64,000 bases of DNA from Mycobacterium sp. NBC_00419 (GCF_036023875.1 NZ_CP107931.1:992001-1056000); one strand, 5' to 3'. Shown: positions 19,656 to 28,543, counted from the stretch's first letter. A program made the numbers and translations. The notes: generated by a model from the sequence alone, not told the origin.

Positions 19656-20956
19656 CGGGGAACCTTCACCGCCAGCATCCCGATCAGGCCGGCGGCCAGC
19701 ACCACGCAGATACCGCCCAGCCCGGCGCGGTCGGCGTTGAAGGCGTCGACGAAGACGAAGAACAGCCACGGGGCCAGGAAGGCCGCCGCCCGCCCGGCCA
19801 TGGTGAACAGGCCGAAGGCGACCGCCTCCTTGCCGTGACTGGCCATCCGCAGCAGCAGGGTGCGCGACGCCGACTGGATGGGCCCGATGAACAGGCACAG
19901 CAGTAGCCCGCACGCCCAGAAGGCCACCGGACCGGACAGGCTCAGCAGAGTCAGCCCGACGACGATCATGGCCGCCAGCGAGCCCACGATCACCCGCTTG
20001 CCGCCGATCCGGTCGTCGAGCAGGCCGCCGATCACCGCGCCGGTGGCCGCGACCGTCGAGGCCACCACGCCGAAGATCAGGACGTCGGACTGCGAGACTC
20101 CGTAGACGCCGACACCGAGCACCGCGCCGAAGGCGAAGACGCCGGCCAGCCCGTCCCGAAAGATCGCGCTGACGCCGAGGTAGTAGACCAGGTTGCGATC
20201 CCGGCGCCACTCCGAATTGAGGTCGCGCCAGAGCTGGCGGTAGCCGCCCAGCAGGCTCACGGGGGCGGTCTCGGGCTCGCCGACCGGGTTGAGTGTGTGC
20301 GCGGTCCGCAGTAGCGGCAGAGCCATGATCGCGTAGCAGCCGGCCGTCACGAGCATGGCCGCGCGGATGTTCTGGCCGTCGGCGACCGGGATGCCGAACA
20401 GTCCACGGGTGGGCCCGGTGCCGCCGACGAAACCGATGTAGACGATCACCAGCAGCGCCACGCTGCCCAGATAGGCGGCCCCGGCGCCGAAGCCGGAGAT
20501 GCGCCCGGCGTTCTGCGGGGTGGTCAGCTGCTTGAGCATGGAGTTGTAGGGGACGCTGGCGATGTCCCCGCAGGCGCTGGTGAACGCCAGCAGCAGCAGG
20601 CCGGCGGCGAAGTACGCGGGCTGCGCCCGGATCAGACTCAACGCAGCGGTCGACAGCACGACCAGCGTGGTCAGCAGGGTCAGGGCGGCGCGTCGTCGAT
20701 GTGGGGCCTGAACCAGTACCCCGGTCAGCGGTGCCAGCAGCGCCACGGTGATGCCGGCGATGGTCAGTGAGCGGCCCAGCCAGCTGGCCGCCGAGGTGTC
20801 CCCCGGCAGGTCCGCGCCGACCGTGCTGGTCAGGTAAACCGGGAAGACGAACGTGGCCACGATGGCGATCAAGCCGACGGCGCCGAAGTCCCACAGCGCC
20901 CACGCCACGATCTTGGACCGCCCGGCGATCGGTGTACCCAGCGCGGGGCTGCTCAT
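19652..20956 (-). CDS. MFS transporter, UMF1/Atg22-like (Rv2508c-like)
   Basis: The 434-residue product starts MSSPALGTPIAGRSK and has about twelve hydrophobic helices. The N-terminal KIVAWALWDFGAVGLIAI is characteristic of the UMF1/Atg22 branch of MFS transporters. The loop motif DDRIGGKRVIVG between helices 8 and 9 also fits. The start at 20956 is preferred over the longer frame because a TACTCT -10 lies exactly 7 nt upstream (leaderless). The substrate is unknown. It is divergent from cmrA with a 35-bp intergenic region. Confidence 0.85.
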   Translation of the reverse strand: MSSPALGTPIAGRSKIVAWALWDFGAVGLIAIVATFVFPVYLTSTVGADLPGDTSAASWLGRSLTIAGITVALLAPLTGVLVQAPHRRRAALTLLTTLVVLSTAALSLIRAQPAYFAAGLLLLAFTSACGDIASVPYNSMLKQLTTPQNAGRISGFGAGAAYLGSVALLVIVYIGFVGGTGPTRGLFGIPVADGQNIRAAMLVTAGCYAIMALPLLRTAHTLNPVGEPETAPVSLLGGYRQLWRDLNSEWRRDRNLVYYLGVSAIFRDGLAGVFAFGAVLGVGVYGVSQSDVLIFGVVASTVAATGAVIGGLLDDRIGGKRVIVGSLAAMIVVGLTLLSLSGPVAFWACGLLLCLFIGPIQSASRTLLLRMASHGKEAVAFGLFTMAGRAAAFLAPWLFFVFVDAFNADRAGLGGICVVLAAGLIGMLAVKVPR

Positions 20957-20963
20957 GCGGGCC

Positions 20964-20985
20964 AGAGTAGCCAGCCCCCTACGAT
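20964..20985. promoter_or_regulatory. Back-to-back leaderless -10 boxes of MFS gene and cmrA
   Basis: TACTCT (minus strand, 20964-20969) lies 7 nt before the MFS ATG, and TACGAT (plus strand, 20980-20985) lies 6 nt before the cmrA ATG. No Shine-Dalgarno is visible for either gene. The two core promoters share a 35-bp gap, so their polymerase footprints must overlap. Confidence 0.5.
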
Positions 20986-20991
20986 GGCCGC

Positions 20992-21798
20992 ATGCCAGTC
21001 CCCGCACCCTCACCGGACAGTCGCGCCGTCGTCACCGGAGCCTCCCAGGGCATCGGTGAGGCGCTGGCCACCGAACTCGCCGCCCGCGGCCACAGCCTGA
21101 TCGTCACGGCCCGCCGCGGCGAGGTGCTCACCGAGCTGGCCGCGCGGCTGACGGATCGCTACGGCGTCACGGTCGAGGTTCGCGCCGTGGACCTCGCCGA
21201 CCCGGCGGCACGGGGCGCGCTGGCCGACGAGCTGGCCGGCCGCGACATCTCGATCCTGTGCGCCAATGCGGGTACGGCGACGTTCGGTCCGGTCGCCAAC
21301 CTCGACCCCGAGGGCGAGAAGGCCCAGGTTCAGCTCAACGTGCTGGGTGTGCACGACCTGGTGCTGGCGGTGCTGCCGCGGATGGTCGCCCGCAAGTCCG
21401 GCGGCATCCTGATCTCCGGGTCGGCGGCGGGTAACTCCCCCATCCCGAACAACGCGACCTACGCGGCGACCAAGGCGTTCGCCAACACGTTCAGCGAGTC
21501 GTTGCGCGGGGAGGTCAAGAGCGCCGGGGTGCACGTCACGGTGCTGGCGCCGGGCCCGGTGCGCACCGAGCTGCCCGACCCGGCCGAACAGTCCTTGGTG
21601 GAGCGGTTGATCCCCGACTTCCTGTGGATCGACACCGAGTACACGGCGCGGATCTCACTGGATGGCTTGGAGCGCAACAAGATGCGCGTGGTACCGGGAG
21701 TGACGTCGAAGGCGATGTCGGTGGCGTCGGGCTATGCGCCGCGGTCGATCGTTACGCCGATCGTCGGCGCGGTCTACAGGAAGCTGGGCGGCGACTAA
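20992..21798 (+). CDS. cmrA: Short-chain dehydrogenase, mycolate-reductase CmrA-like (Rv2509)
   Basis: The 268-residue classical SDR has the NADP-binding motif VVTGASQGIGEALATELA (about 13-30), a basic residue pattern ITARRGE-like after beta-2 favouring NADPH, NAG as LCANAGTATFG, and the active-site LISGSAAGNSPIPNNATYAATK with Ser, Tyr and Lys. By position and similarity it is the counterpart of Rv2509/CmrA, which reduces the beta-keto mycolate intermediate at the end of mycolic acid synthesis. It acts in the cytoplasm or at the membrane surface. The start is probably leaderless. Confidence 0.88.
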   Translation: MPVPAPSPDSRAVVTGASQGIGEALATELAARGHSLIVTARRGEVLTELAARLTDRYGVTVEVRAVDLADPAARGALADELAGRDISILCANAGTATFGPVANLDPEGEKAQVQLNVLGVHDLVLAVLPRMVARKSGGILISGSAAGNSPIPNNATYAATKAFANTFSESLRGEVKSAGVHVTVLAPGPVRTELPDPAEQSLVERLIPDFLWIDTEYTARISLDGLERNKMRVVPGVTSKAMSVASGYAPRSIVTPIVGAVYRKLGGD

Positions 21799-21810
21799 GG
21801 GTCGTTGGCG

Positions 21811-21867
21811 CGAGTGGCCACTTACGCCACGGTTCCGCCGCGATTGCGTGACACATCTGGCCACTCG
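21811..21867. repeat. Inverted repeat with 10-bp arms between convergent genes
   Basis: Arms CGAGTGGCCA (21811-21820) and TGGCCACTCG (21858-21867) are perfect complements separated by 37 nt. The site lies between the cmrA and HerA-like stop codons. There is no T-run, so this is not a classical terminator; it could be a REP-like repeat or a bidirectional transcript-end hairpin. Confidence 0.55.
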
Positions 21868-21875
21868 GCGGGCGA

Positions 21876-23456
21876 CTAGCGCCTCCGGCGGCCCGTTCCG
21901 AAGATGCTTCGGGTGATCTCGCGGCCGATGACGGTGCCCGCCGAACGCATCGCGCTCTTGAACGCCGGGCTGTTCATCACCTGGTCGAGCACACCGGGCT
22001 CGGCCTTCTGGACCGGCGTGGGCATCGGCGGCAGGTCGATGCCGGTCGGCAGGATCGGCGGCAGGTCGGTGCCCACGGTCTCCTCGGGCGGCGGCGCCAT
22101 CTTGGCCGCCAGCATCTCGTAGGCCGACTCGCGGTCGATGGTCTGGCCGTACTTGAGGAACAGCGGGCTGGCCTGGGCGACAGCCTTGATGTAGTCCGGG
22201 CCGATGGTGTCCATCAGCGACTGGGGCGGGCGCAACCGGGTCCACGCCACCGGCGTCGGTGCACCCCGCTCGGAGAGCACGGTGACGATCGCCTCGCCGA
22301 TGCCCAGCGCGGTCAGGTCGGTCGCCAGATCGTAGAACTGGGTCTTGGGGTAGGTGCGCACGGTCTTGGTCAGCGCGGCCTGGTCGTCGGGGGTGAAGGC
22401 CCGCAGCGCGTGCTGGATGCGGGCACCCAGCTGGGAGAGGACGTTGTTGGGGACGTCGGTCGGCAGCTGCGTGCAGAAGAAGACGCCGACGCCCTTGGAG
22501 CGGATCAGCTTGACGGTCTGTTCGATCTGCTGCAAGAAGGCCTTGGAGGCGTCGTTGAACAGCAGGTGGGCCTCGTCGAAGAAGAACACCAGCTTGGGCT
22601 TGTCGACGTCGCCGACCTCGGGCAGGTAGGTGAACAGGTCGGCCAGCACCCACATCAGGAAGGTGGAGAACATCACCGGCCGGGCCGCCTGGTCGCCCAG
22701 TTCGAAGAGCGTGATCACGCCGCGGCCCTGCCCGTCGACCCGCAACAGGTCGGCGGGATCGATGGCGGGCTCACCGAAGAAGGTGTCGCCGCCGTCGGCT
22801 TGCAGGTTCACCAGTGCCCGCAGGATGACACCCGCGGTCTGCGCGGACACCCCGCCGATGGTCTTGAGCTGTTCTTTGCCCTCGTCGCTGGTGAGATAGG
22901 TGATCACCGAACGCAGGTCCTTCAGGTCCAGCAGGGGCAGGCCCTGCTGGTCGGCCCAATGGAAGATCAGCCCGAGCGTCGACTCCTGGGTTGCGTTGAG
23001 CCCCAACACCTTTGAGAGCAAGATCGGACCGAACGCGGAGATCGTCGCACGCACCGGAACTCCGATGCCTTCGGTGCCCAGCGACAGGAACTCCACCGGG
23101 AACGGTGTGCCGGCCCAGGTGTCGTCGCCGGTGTCCTTGGCGCGCTGCAGGGTGCGCTCGCTGGCTTCGCCAGGCCGGGACAACCCGGAGAGGTCACCCT
23201 TGATGTCGGCCATCACCACCGGCACCCCGGCGGCGGAAAGCTGCTCGGCGATCACTTGCAGCGTCTTGGTCTTGCCGGTGCCGGTGGCCCCGGCGACCAG
23301 GCCGTGACGGTTCATCATCGACAGCGGGATGCGGACCTGGGCGGCGGGATCGACGACGCCGTCGACGACGATGGATCCCAGGTCGAGCGTCTGCCCGGTG
23401 CTGGCGTAGCCGGCGGCGATCTGCTCGGCAGGTGTCGCTGTCGATTCGCTCGTCAT
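21876..23456 (-). CDS. HerA-like/DUF853 ATPase (Rv2510c-like)
   Basis: The 526-residue product starts MTSESTATPAEQIA. It has a Walker A motif GATGTGKTKTLQ (about residues 57-66), followed by VVMADIKGDLSGLSRPG. A Walker B-like strand and acid are seen in KLVFFFDEAHLLFND, and FCTQLPTDVPNNVLSQLGARI lies downstream. This pattern defines DUF853 HerA-like NTPases. The role in mycobacteria is unclear; DNA or protein translocation is possible. ATG 23456 is chosen because GGAGG lies 8 nt upstream. The C-terminus ends in a basic tail GRRRR. Confidence 0.85.
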   Translation of the reverse strand: MTSESTATPAEQIAAGYASTGQTLDLGSIVVDGVVDPAAQVRIPLSMMNRHGLVAGATGTGKTKTLQVIAEQLSAAGVPVVMADIKGDLSGLSRPGEASERTLQRAKDTGDDTWAGTPFPVEFLSLGTEGIGVPVRATISAFGPILLSKVLGLNATQESTLGLIFHWADQQGLPLLDLKDLRSVITYLTSDEGKEQLKTIGGVSAQTAGVILRALVNLQADGGDTFFGEPAIDPADLLRVDGQGRGVITLFELGDQAARPVMFSTFLMWVLADLFTYLPEVGDVDKPKLVFFFDEAHLLFNDASKAFLQQIEQTVKLIRSKGVGVFFCTQLPTDVPNNVLSQLGARIQHALRAFTPDDQAALTKTVRTYPKTQFYDLATDLTALGIGEAIVTVLSERGAPTPVAWTRLRPPQSLMDTIGPDYIKAVAQASPLFLKYGQTIDRESAYEMLAAKMAPPPEETVGTDLPPILPTGIDLPPMPTPVQKAEPGVLDQVMNSPAFKSAMRSAGTVIGREITRSIFGTGRRRR

Positions 23457-23556
23457 GGCCCGAACCTCCGTCATTTCTTGCGTGTTGGCCGGTAAGACAC
23501 TACTTGCCGACAGCGCTCCGAGACGGGTGGAACCGCGCCGGGATGCCCCATGGGCT

Positions 23557-23562
23557 TACTGT
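23557..23562 (+). promoter_or_regulatory. Candidate -10 box for leaderless orn
   Basis: TACTGT lies 8 nt before GTG 23571. No ribosome site precedes that GTG, which supports both leaderless initiation and the short N-terminus. Confidence 0.4.
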
Positions 23563-23570
23563 GGATCGCT

Positions 23571-24206
23571 GTGCGTGAAGAATTGGTGTGGATCGACTGT
23601 GAGATGACGGGCCTGGACCTGCGAACGGACCGTCTCATCGAGATCGCTGCTCTGGTGACCGACGCCGAGCTCAACGTCTTAGGCGAGGGCGTCGACGTCG
23701 TCATCCATGCGGGCGACGAGGCGCTCAACGGGATGGTGGAAGTCGTCGCCAAGATGCACCACCGCTCCGGGCTCACCGAAGAGGTGCGCGCCTCGACCAT
23801 CGACGTGCCCGCCGCCGAACAGCTGGTGCTCGACTACATCCGCACGCACGTGAAGACGGCCAAAACCGCGCCGCTGGCAGGGAATTCGATCGCCACCGAC
23901 CGCGGCTTCATCGCCCGGGACATGCCCGCGCTGGACGAGTACCTGCACTACCGGATGATCGACGTCAGCTCCATCAAAGAGCTGTGCCGGCGCTGGTATC
24001 CGCGGATCTACTACGGCCAGCCGGAGAAGGGGCTCGCGCATCGCGCGCTGGCCGATATCCGCGAGTCGATCCGTGAGCTCAAGTACTACCGCCGGACCGC
24101 CTTCGTGCCGTTGCCGGGGCCGACTACCAGCGAGATCGCCGCAGCGGCGGCCGAGATCGACAAGTCCGGCAATACCGATTCGGCTGTCGGGCCCGAAAGC
24201 GGCTAG
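23571..24206 (+). CDS. orn: Oligoribonuclease (DEDD exonuclease)
   Basis: The 211-residue product starts at GTG: V(M)[16 protein letters not shown], matching the usual Orn N-terminus (an upstream ATG at 23550 would add 7 atypical residues). The DEDD residues are visible: Asp and Glu in WIDCEMTG, Asp in [11 protein letters not shown], and the final His/Asp in [14 protein letters not shown]. It degrades 2-5 nt RNAs and pGpG to mononucleotides in the cytoplasm. It lies just upstream of tRNA-His. Its C-terminal ~20 residues are a low-complexity tail. Confidence 0.93.
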   Translation: MREELVWIDCEMTGLDLRTDRLIEIAALVTDAELNVLGEGVDVVIHAGDEALNGMVEVVAKMHHRSGLTEEVRASTIDVPAAEQLVLDYIRTHVKTAKTAPLAGNSIATDRGFIARDMPALDEYLHYRMIDVSSIKELCRRWYPRIYYGQPEKGLAHRALADIRESIRELKYYRRTAFVPLPGPTTSEIAAAAAEIDKSGNTDSAVGPESG

Positions 24207-24233
24207 TATCGACGACGCCGGTTTTCCGGCAAT

Positions 24234-24307
24234 GGTGGCTGTAGTTCAGTTGGTAGAGCACCAGGTTGTGATCCTGGCTGTCGCGGGTTCGAGTCCCGTC
24301 AGCCACC
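24234..24307 (+). tRNA. tRNA-His (GTG anticodon)
   Basis: A full cloverleaf is readable: acceptor GTGGCTG (24235-24241) pairing with CAGCCAC (24300-24306), D-arm AGTTCAGTTGGTAGAGCA, anticodon loop TTGTGAT and T-arm CGGGTTCGAGTCCCG. G24234 and C24307 fit the extra G-1:C73 pair of tRNA-His. The 3' part from 24262 onward is duplicated at 37122-37168, so this gene is the integration target of the downstream element. Confidence 0.97.
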
Positions 24308-24308
24308 C
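24262..24308 (+). other. Attachment site attL (within tRNA-His)
   Basis: These 47 bp run from the anticodon stem to one base past the discriminator and are identical to 37122-37168. Using the tRNA 3' half as the crossover target is typical of tyrosine-integrase elements. Confidence 0.9.
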
Positions 24309-24313
24309 TGCAG

Positions 24314-24347
24314 GTCAGGCCCCCTTTCGAGGGGGCCTGACTTTTTT
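24314..24347 (+). terminator. Rho-independent terminator of tRNA-His
   Basis: An 11-bp perfect stem GTCAGGCCCCC / GGGGGCCTGAC with loop TTTCGA is followed by six T. It is paralogous to the hairpin after attR (37174-37208) but with a different stem sequence, so this copy probably arrived with the element. Confidence 0.9.
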
Positions 24348-24363
24348 CTTGCCACAGCTCGCG

Positions 24364-24381
24364 TGACCCTAGCGTGACTCT
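24364..24381 (+). promoter_or_regulatory. Candidate integrase arm-type sites, left end
   Basis: Direct repeats TGACCCT (24364-24370) and TGACTCT (24375-24381) are spaced 11 bp apart. The same pair with the same spacing occurs at the other end (36997-37014). This is the arrangement expected for integrase arm-binding sites. Confidence 0.5.
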
Positions 24382-24506
24382 CACGCCCCGGCGAGGCCAA
24401 CCTCGACACCGAGCTGGGGCGGATGAAGGCTCAGGCAGCCAAGCGTGCTCAAACTCGCGGCGCTGCCGAGCCGATTCAGCCTCCAGCCGGGGAAACATAC
24501 GAAGAA

Positions 24507-24528
24507 GGCCCCCGCCGGAGCGGGGGCC
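24507..24528 (-). terminator. Terminator downstream of the ParB-like gene
   Basis: A 9-bp stem GGCCCCCGC / GCGGGGGCC with a 4-nt loop is followed on the minus strand by TTCTTCGT. It sits just after the stop of the minus-strand gene ending at 24550. Between it and the arm sites is about 120 bp with an open frame on the plus strand (about 24383-24541) but no start signal. Confidence 0.7.
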
Positions 24529-24549
24529 CTCTTCATTGAGCGGGGCGTT

Positions 24550-25365
24550 TTAGAGCACGATCTTGGTGGCCTCAGACCGGCGACCCTTATTCCACTGCTG
24601 TACGAGCAGGTTGTAGCACGTCATAACACGGCCACCGGTACCTGAGTGCTGGGTGCCGCCAGCCGAGCTGAGAGCGTGGACCTTCCCGCGCCACCCAGCG
24701 GCGTGCCCCGCCTTGGCGATCTTCTTGGCCAGTTCGTCGTCGCTCTCAACCAGGCCACCGTGGCGACCCAGGAACTCGCCGATGCCGCCGAGCAACATTC
24801 CGTCCCACGTTTCCGCCGTGCGACCCCAAGCCTTTTCAGCGACCTTCAGCGTGCGGCCGAGGGTGTCGGCCCCATACTTGTCGGTGATACGAAGCACTCC
24901 GTTTACCGCGCCGATGGAATTGGCGCTGGTGGTGCCCATCTTGAGGTCGTGCGCCTTCAGCGTCTTCTCGGTGTCGACGAAGAGCGGGATACCTCCGGTG
25001 AGCCCAATGACATACTCATCAATCGCAGCGGGCCGTGAGCTCTCACGGTTCTTGATGAGGAACAGAATCGCTTCCTCGGTCTGAGTCAATCCGCGGTGAA
25101 TCTCGCACATGACCAATTCCCGGCCCAGAAGCTGGCTCGCGCGCCAGCGATGCTGCCCGTCCACGATGTACATCTCGCCGTTGGCGCGCTCGGAAACGAT
25201 GATCGTCCCGATAGCTTCGGCGATGAACTCGTCGGCCAGTTTCTGCGCCCGCTTCTCGTTAAGCGTGCGCTGGGCCTGAGGATCGATCTTGAGGTCCGCG
25301 ACCTTCACTTCTTCGCCGTAGTCAACTTTGTGCTCCGGCAGCTTGTACTCGTACTTCGTCGCCAT
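24550..25365 (-). CDS. ParB-like nuclease-domain protein (DUF6551-like)
   Basis: The 271-residue product has a ParB/sulfiredoxin-like N-domain: PQAQRTLNEKRAQKLADEF, IIVSERANGEMYIVDGQHRWRAS (GxHR motif) and CEIHRGLTQTEEAILFL. The C-terminal half is helical and unlike chromosomal ParB; no ParA is present. Similar proteins are common in mycobacteriophages and plasmid-like elements, where their role (segregation, nicking or regulation) is mostly untested. The start has AGGAG 5 nt upstream. The promoter region to its right contains repeated motifs (25434-25495). It is the last minus-strand gene before attL. Confidence 0.8.
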   Translation of the reverse strand: MATKYEYKLPEHKVDYGEEVKVADLKIDPQAQRTLNEKRAQKLADEFIAEAIGTIIVSERANGEMYIVDGQHRWRASQLLGRELVMCEIHRGLTQTEEAILFLIKNRESSRPAAIDEYVIGLTGGIPLFVDTEKTLKAHDLKMGTTSANSIGAVNGVLRITDKYGADTLGRTLKVAEKAWGRTAETWDGMLLGGIGEFLGRHGGLVESDDELAKKIAKAGHAAGWRGKVHALSSAGGTQHSGTGGRVMTCYNLLVQQWNKGRRSEATKIVL

Positions 25366-25433
25366 GACGACTCCTATTTTTTCAGTGCGCCTGGGGGAAT
25401 GCCTATCGGCGGGGGAAGCGGCGCATTTTCAGT

Positions 25434-25495
25434 GTAGCTGATGCGCAGAGTTGACTGCAACTTTAATGCGTTACCTGATGTCGTAGTTGATGCGC
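25434..25495. promoter_or_regulatory. Repeat-rich control region upstream of the ParB-like gene
   Basis: GTAGCTGATGCGC (25434-25446) recurs as GTAGTTGATGCGC (25483-25495), 12 of 13 bases identical. Between them is a perfect short palindrome AGTTG-ACTG-CAACT (25449-25462). It lies in a 209-bp gap with no gene and is plausibly an operator set, or a binding site for the ParB-like protein itself. Confidence 0.45.
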
Positions 25496-25574
25496 GCCTT
25501 AGTGCTCAACTCATGCCGCAGTTGGAACTCGCCATGCCAATCGTGGACAGCAGCGGCGCTGAGGAGGTCGAACA

Positions 25575-26180
25575 CTAACCTTGACTCGACCTGGTGGCAG
25601 CCTCCGATCGGTCAGCCAGGTAGTCGATCCAGTGCCGTCGCCACTTGGCCACGTTCGCCCTCTGGTTGCACGGAACGAGGTTGTTCACAACGTGGCCGGG
25701 GGTGTTCGGTTGGCTCAGCGGCACGGCGTGGTCGATGTGCCAGCCGTCCTGCAGCGGCTCCCAGGTGTAGACACACCGAGCCGGATCGATGCCTCGGCGT
25801 TCCCAGTCTGCGATTAGCTCGTCAGCGGTGATGTGCTTGGCGACCACGCCGGCTCTCTCTGCGCGGAGCCGGCCTCGCCGCAGCCGCTCCTCTAACGGGT
25901 GTGTGTCGCGGTGGGTCTTGGCGATGGCGTGCCATCGATCGGGATTGGCGGCCCGCCAATGCTTCTGGCGGCACGCCTGGCGCTCCGGCGTGCGGCGTTG
26001 GTAGTCGCGGGTGCCGGCGTTGTCGCAGTCGCGGCACCGGCTGCGTATTCCCATCCAGCCACGCCGATTCGGCTTAAACCGGTCGATAGGCAGCACGCCT
26101 TCACATGCTGAGCAGTGCTTTAGGCCGTGCCCATACAGCGCCATGCGGCGTTGTTGTTCATCGCGGGTGATCATCCCCAT
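25575..26180 (-). CDS. HNH endonuclease, phage type
   Basis: The 201-residue product has an N-terminal zinc-binding CxxC pair twice (HCSACEG; SRCRDCDN) and a C-terminal HNH core: GWHIDHAVPLSQPN, then HVVNNLVPCNQRANVAKW. The histidine-Asp-His, Asn and distal Asn/Arg all appear intact. The ATG has AAGGAG 8 nt upstream. In phages such proteins sit near packaging genes or act as free-standing homing endonucleases; here there is no terminase. It may aid element spread or phage interference (inference). Confidence 0.82.
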   Translation of the reverse strand: MGMITRDEQQRRMALYGHGLKHCSACEGVLPIDRFKPNRRGWMGIRSRCRDCDNAGTRDYQRRTPERQACRQKHWRAANPDRWHAIAKTHRDTHPLEERLRRGRLRAERAGVVAKHITADELIADWERRGIDPARCVYTWEPLQDGWHIDHAVPLSQPNTPGHVVNNLVPCNQRANVAKWRRHWIDYLADRSEAATRSSQG

Positions 26181-26217
26181 TGGTCAGACTCCTTTTGATT
26201 AGTGGATTCGTGAAAGA

Positions 26218-26391
26218 TCAGCGCACACCGGGGTGGCGTGGCAGTGCGGGTCGATCGGCGAGGGGCTGCTGATCTACCAGCGCCCGCGCCATGCACGGCC
26301 GGCATACGACGTATTCACGTCCGGTGCCGGTGTCGATAGCGTTGACCGTCGCGGTGCCGGTGCAGCCGCGCTTCCTGAATTGGCATCTCAT
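26218..26391 (-). CDS. Small zinc-ribbon-like protein
   Basis: The 57-residue product starts MRCQFRKRGCTGTATV after AAGAGGA. Cysteines are arranged C-x6-C, then VVCRPCMARAL (C-x2-C), consistent with one zinc site. A longer in-frame start (26448) exists but lacks a ribosome site. Such mini-proteins are frequent in mycobacteriophage early regions; the function is unknown. Confidence 0.6.
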   Translation of the reverse strand: MRCQFRKRGCTGTATVNAIDTGTGREYVVCRPCMARALVDQQPLADRPALPRHPGVR

Positions 26392-26867
<476 letters not shown>

Positions 26868-27341
26868 GTGACGACACCTGCCGAACTCGGCACCCAGGCG
26901 ATAGGGGCAGCCGGTGAGCTGTTAGTTCAGTACCAGTTGCTTAAGCGCGGGATCGACAGCGCCCGCCTGACTACTGACTCCGGTATCGACCTCGTGATGT
27001 ACGTCCCGGGTAGCCAAGAAGCCGCAACGGTCCAAGTTAAAGCAAGATTCGGGCCAGCGCCGTCCGGTGGAAAGGGCAAGCTCAGCGTCGGGTTTCCCTT
27101 CCCACACAAGTGCCCTGCCCAATGGCTGGCATGCGTTGACCTGTCTCGCGACCTGGTTTGGCTTCTACGCATTGATGAAGCGCGCCAAAAGGCGCAACAG
27201 CACCGAACCGATGACAGCCGACTGCTGTACTGGTATGTCGACGAAACCGTGACGAGCGGTGCGCTGGTCGAGAGTCAGATGGCCGAGTACAGACTCGAAT
27301 CTGTCGCCAACCAACTGCTCGCGAAGGGCAACGCTGAGTAG
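26868..27341 (+). CDS. PD-(D/E)XK-fold nuclease-like protein
   Basis: The 157-residue product has a GTG start with AGGAGA about 8 nt upstream. The sequence GAAGELLVQYQLLKRG, then DSGIDLVMYVPG, then ATVQVKARFG gives the Glu...Asp...Gln-x-Lys pattern of the restriction-endonuclease-like fold (E16, D41, QVK near 56). Similar small proteins often carry the DUF4365-like or 'group I intron endonuclease-like' label. It is one of few plus-strand genes in the element and is followed 138 bp later by a membrane protein on the same strand. A DNase role in defence or recombination is plausible but unproven. Confidence 0.65.
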   Translation: MTTPAELGTQAIGAAGELLVQYQLLKRGIDSARLTTDSGIDLVMYVPGSQEAATVQVKARFGPAPSGGKGKLSVGFPFPHKCPAQWLACVDLSRDLVWLLRIDEARQKAQQHRTDDSRLLYWYVDETVTSGALVESQMAEYRLESVANQLLAKGNAE

Positions 27342-27478
27342 CCGGTTGACTGCCTCTGCTGGCTAGCTCTGCAAAACACGGCCTCTGTCGGCACAGTTGA
27401 CGATGCCCATTGTCACAAGAATTGTCGGAACGACCGCATATCGTGTTGATTTCAAGTTTCCGATCAACAGGGGGTTCG

Positions 27479-27976
27479 ATGAACGCCGACGGTGCCGACG
27501 ACGGGCAGCTGCCCAAGCTTTCCAAAGCACCAACTGGCCGCTATCGCACAGTGTTATTGACGATCCTCGCTGTGTCGGCCGTCGGTGCCGTTGGCTTGCT
27601 CGGCGTACTTACCTACTACACAGTGACCGATCACATCAAGGCCGATCAGGCGGCAGCCGAGGCGAAACGGACCGAGGTAGACAAGGCTCAATTGGTCGCC
27701 CAAGTAACGAATGGCCTACAGGGCATTGTGGATAAGGACGAATCAACCAAGGACTTCCACATCACAATTCAGGGTGACCTTGCGCTCTTCCAGTTGGTCA
27801 AGGGCGGTAGCGAGTACAAGGGTCTGGTTACAGCGAAGACGCAGAAGGGGACAGACGTACCCGTCGAGGTAACCGCCTATGCGGACGGCAGCGGAGCGAT
27901 CTTCTACCAGATTGAACCGGGGTCAGACATTCGTCTGACTCAAACAGCAAGTGAAGAGAAGCGGGGTTGGAACTAA
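27479..27976 (+). CDS. Single-pass membrane protein of unknown function
   Basis: The 165-residue product starts MNADGADDGQLPKL; AGGGGG just upstream supports ATG 27479 over the 27410 start. A transmembrane helix (TVLLTILAVSAVGAVGLLGVLTYY, about 24-47) is followed by a short coiled stretch (ADQAAAEAKRTEVDK). An external beta-rich domain follows, with VTAYADGSGAIFYQIEPGSD, vaguely like DUF4333-type domains. Lysogen-expressed membrane proteins in mycobacterial prophages often have this layout and can act in superinfection exclusion; that is inference. Confidence 0.65.
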   Translation: MNADGADDGQLPKLSKAPTGRYRTVLLTILAVSAVGAVGLLGVLTYYTVTDHIKADQAAAEAKRTEVDKAQLVAQVTNGLQGIVDKDESTKDFHITIQGDLALFQLVKGGSEYKGLVTAKTQKGTDVPVEVTAYADGSGAIFYQIEPGSDIRLTQTASEEKRGWN

Positions 27977-28117
27977 GGACAGTTGGTAGCCGGGGCCGCC
28001 GAGTCCCGTGGGCACTCGCCAGGAAAGGGCCTACCGCACAGATCATTAGGTCCCTACCTCTGGGCCAGGCGTATGAGTCCTGACTTCACCTGTCACGACA
28101 CCATTCCACTGCTCCCG

Positions 28118-28543
28118 CTACATCCCACCGTCCGCGTTGATCGTTCCGTTGTCGCCAAGGCCGCTGAGTGCGGCGCGAAGCACTGCCGCACCGTTGAGCG
28201 GGATCGGGGTATTGGGATCTCGTTGCCCTGCGATGGCGGCGCTTGCGACGCCGGCAGCGGTCTGCGGTGCATTTCGAGCCTCCTCGTCGGCCTGCCGGTG
28301 GGCTTCGCGTTCAGCTTCGACCGCGTGATTCCGGCGGAGGTGCTCGATGGCGAGGTCGTACCACTCGGACTGTCGTTCTTCTGGAAGTCCTGGGACTCGT
28401 GTGATGCGCCGGCTTTCGAGGCGGCGTCCCACGGCCTGGCTGAAGCTGTCCGCGATCGCTTGGGGCTTCTCGCCCACCGTCGCTGCGAGGCGACGGCTCA
28501 GCAGCTCGGCTGCGCTCGACTTGCGGTTGATGTTGTTCGTCAT
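28118..28543 (-). CDS. Hypothetical phage-type protein, helical N-terminus
   Basis: The 141-residue product starts MTNNINRKSSAAELL with AAGGA 6 nt upstream. The N-terminal ~100 residues are helical and charged (AIADSFSQAVGRRLESRR; HAVEAEREAHRQADEEAR). The tail is Ala/Gly-rich. No family is recognised. It lies 73 bp after the 254-aa gene, with a hairpin between them. Confidence 0.55.
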   Translation of the reverse strand: MTNNINRKSSAAELLSRRLAATVGEKPQAIADSFSQAVGRRLESRRITRVPGLPEERQSEWYDLAIEHLRRNHAVEAEREAHRQADEEARNAPQTAAGVASAAIAGQRDPNTPIPLNGAAVLRAALSGLGDNGTINADGGM

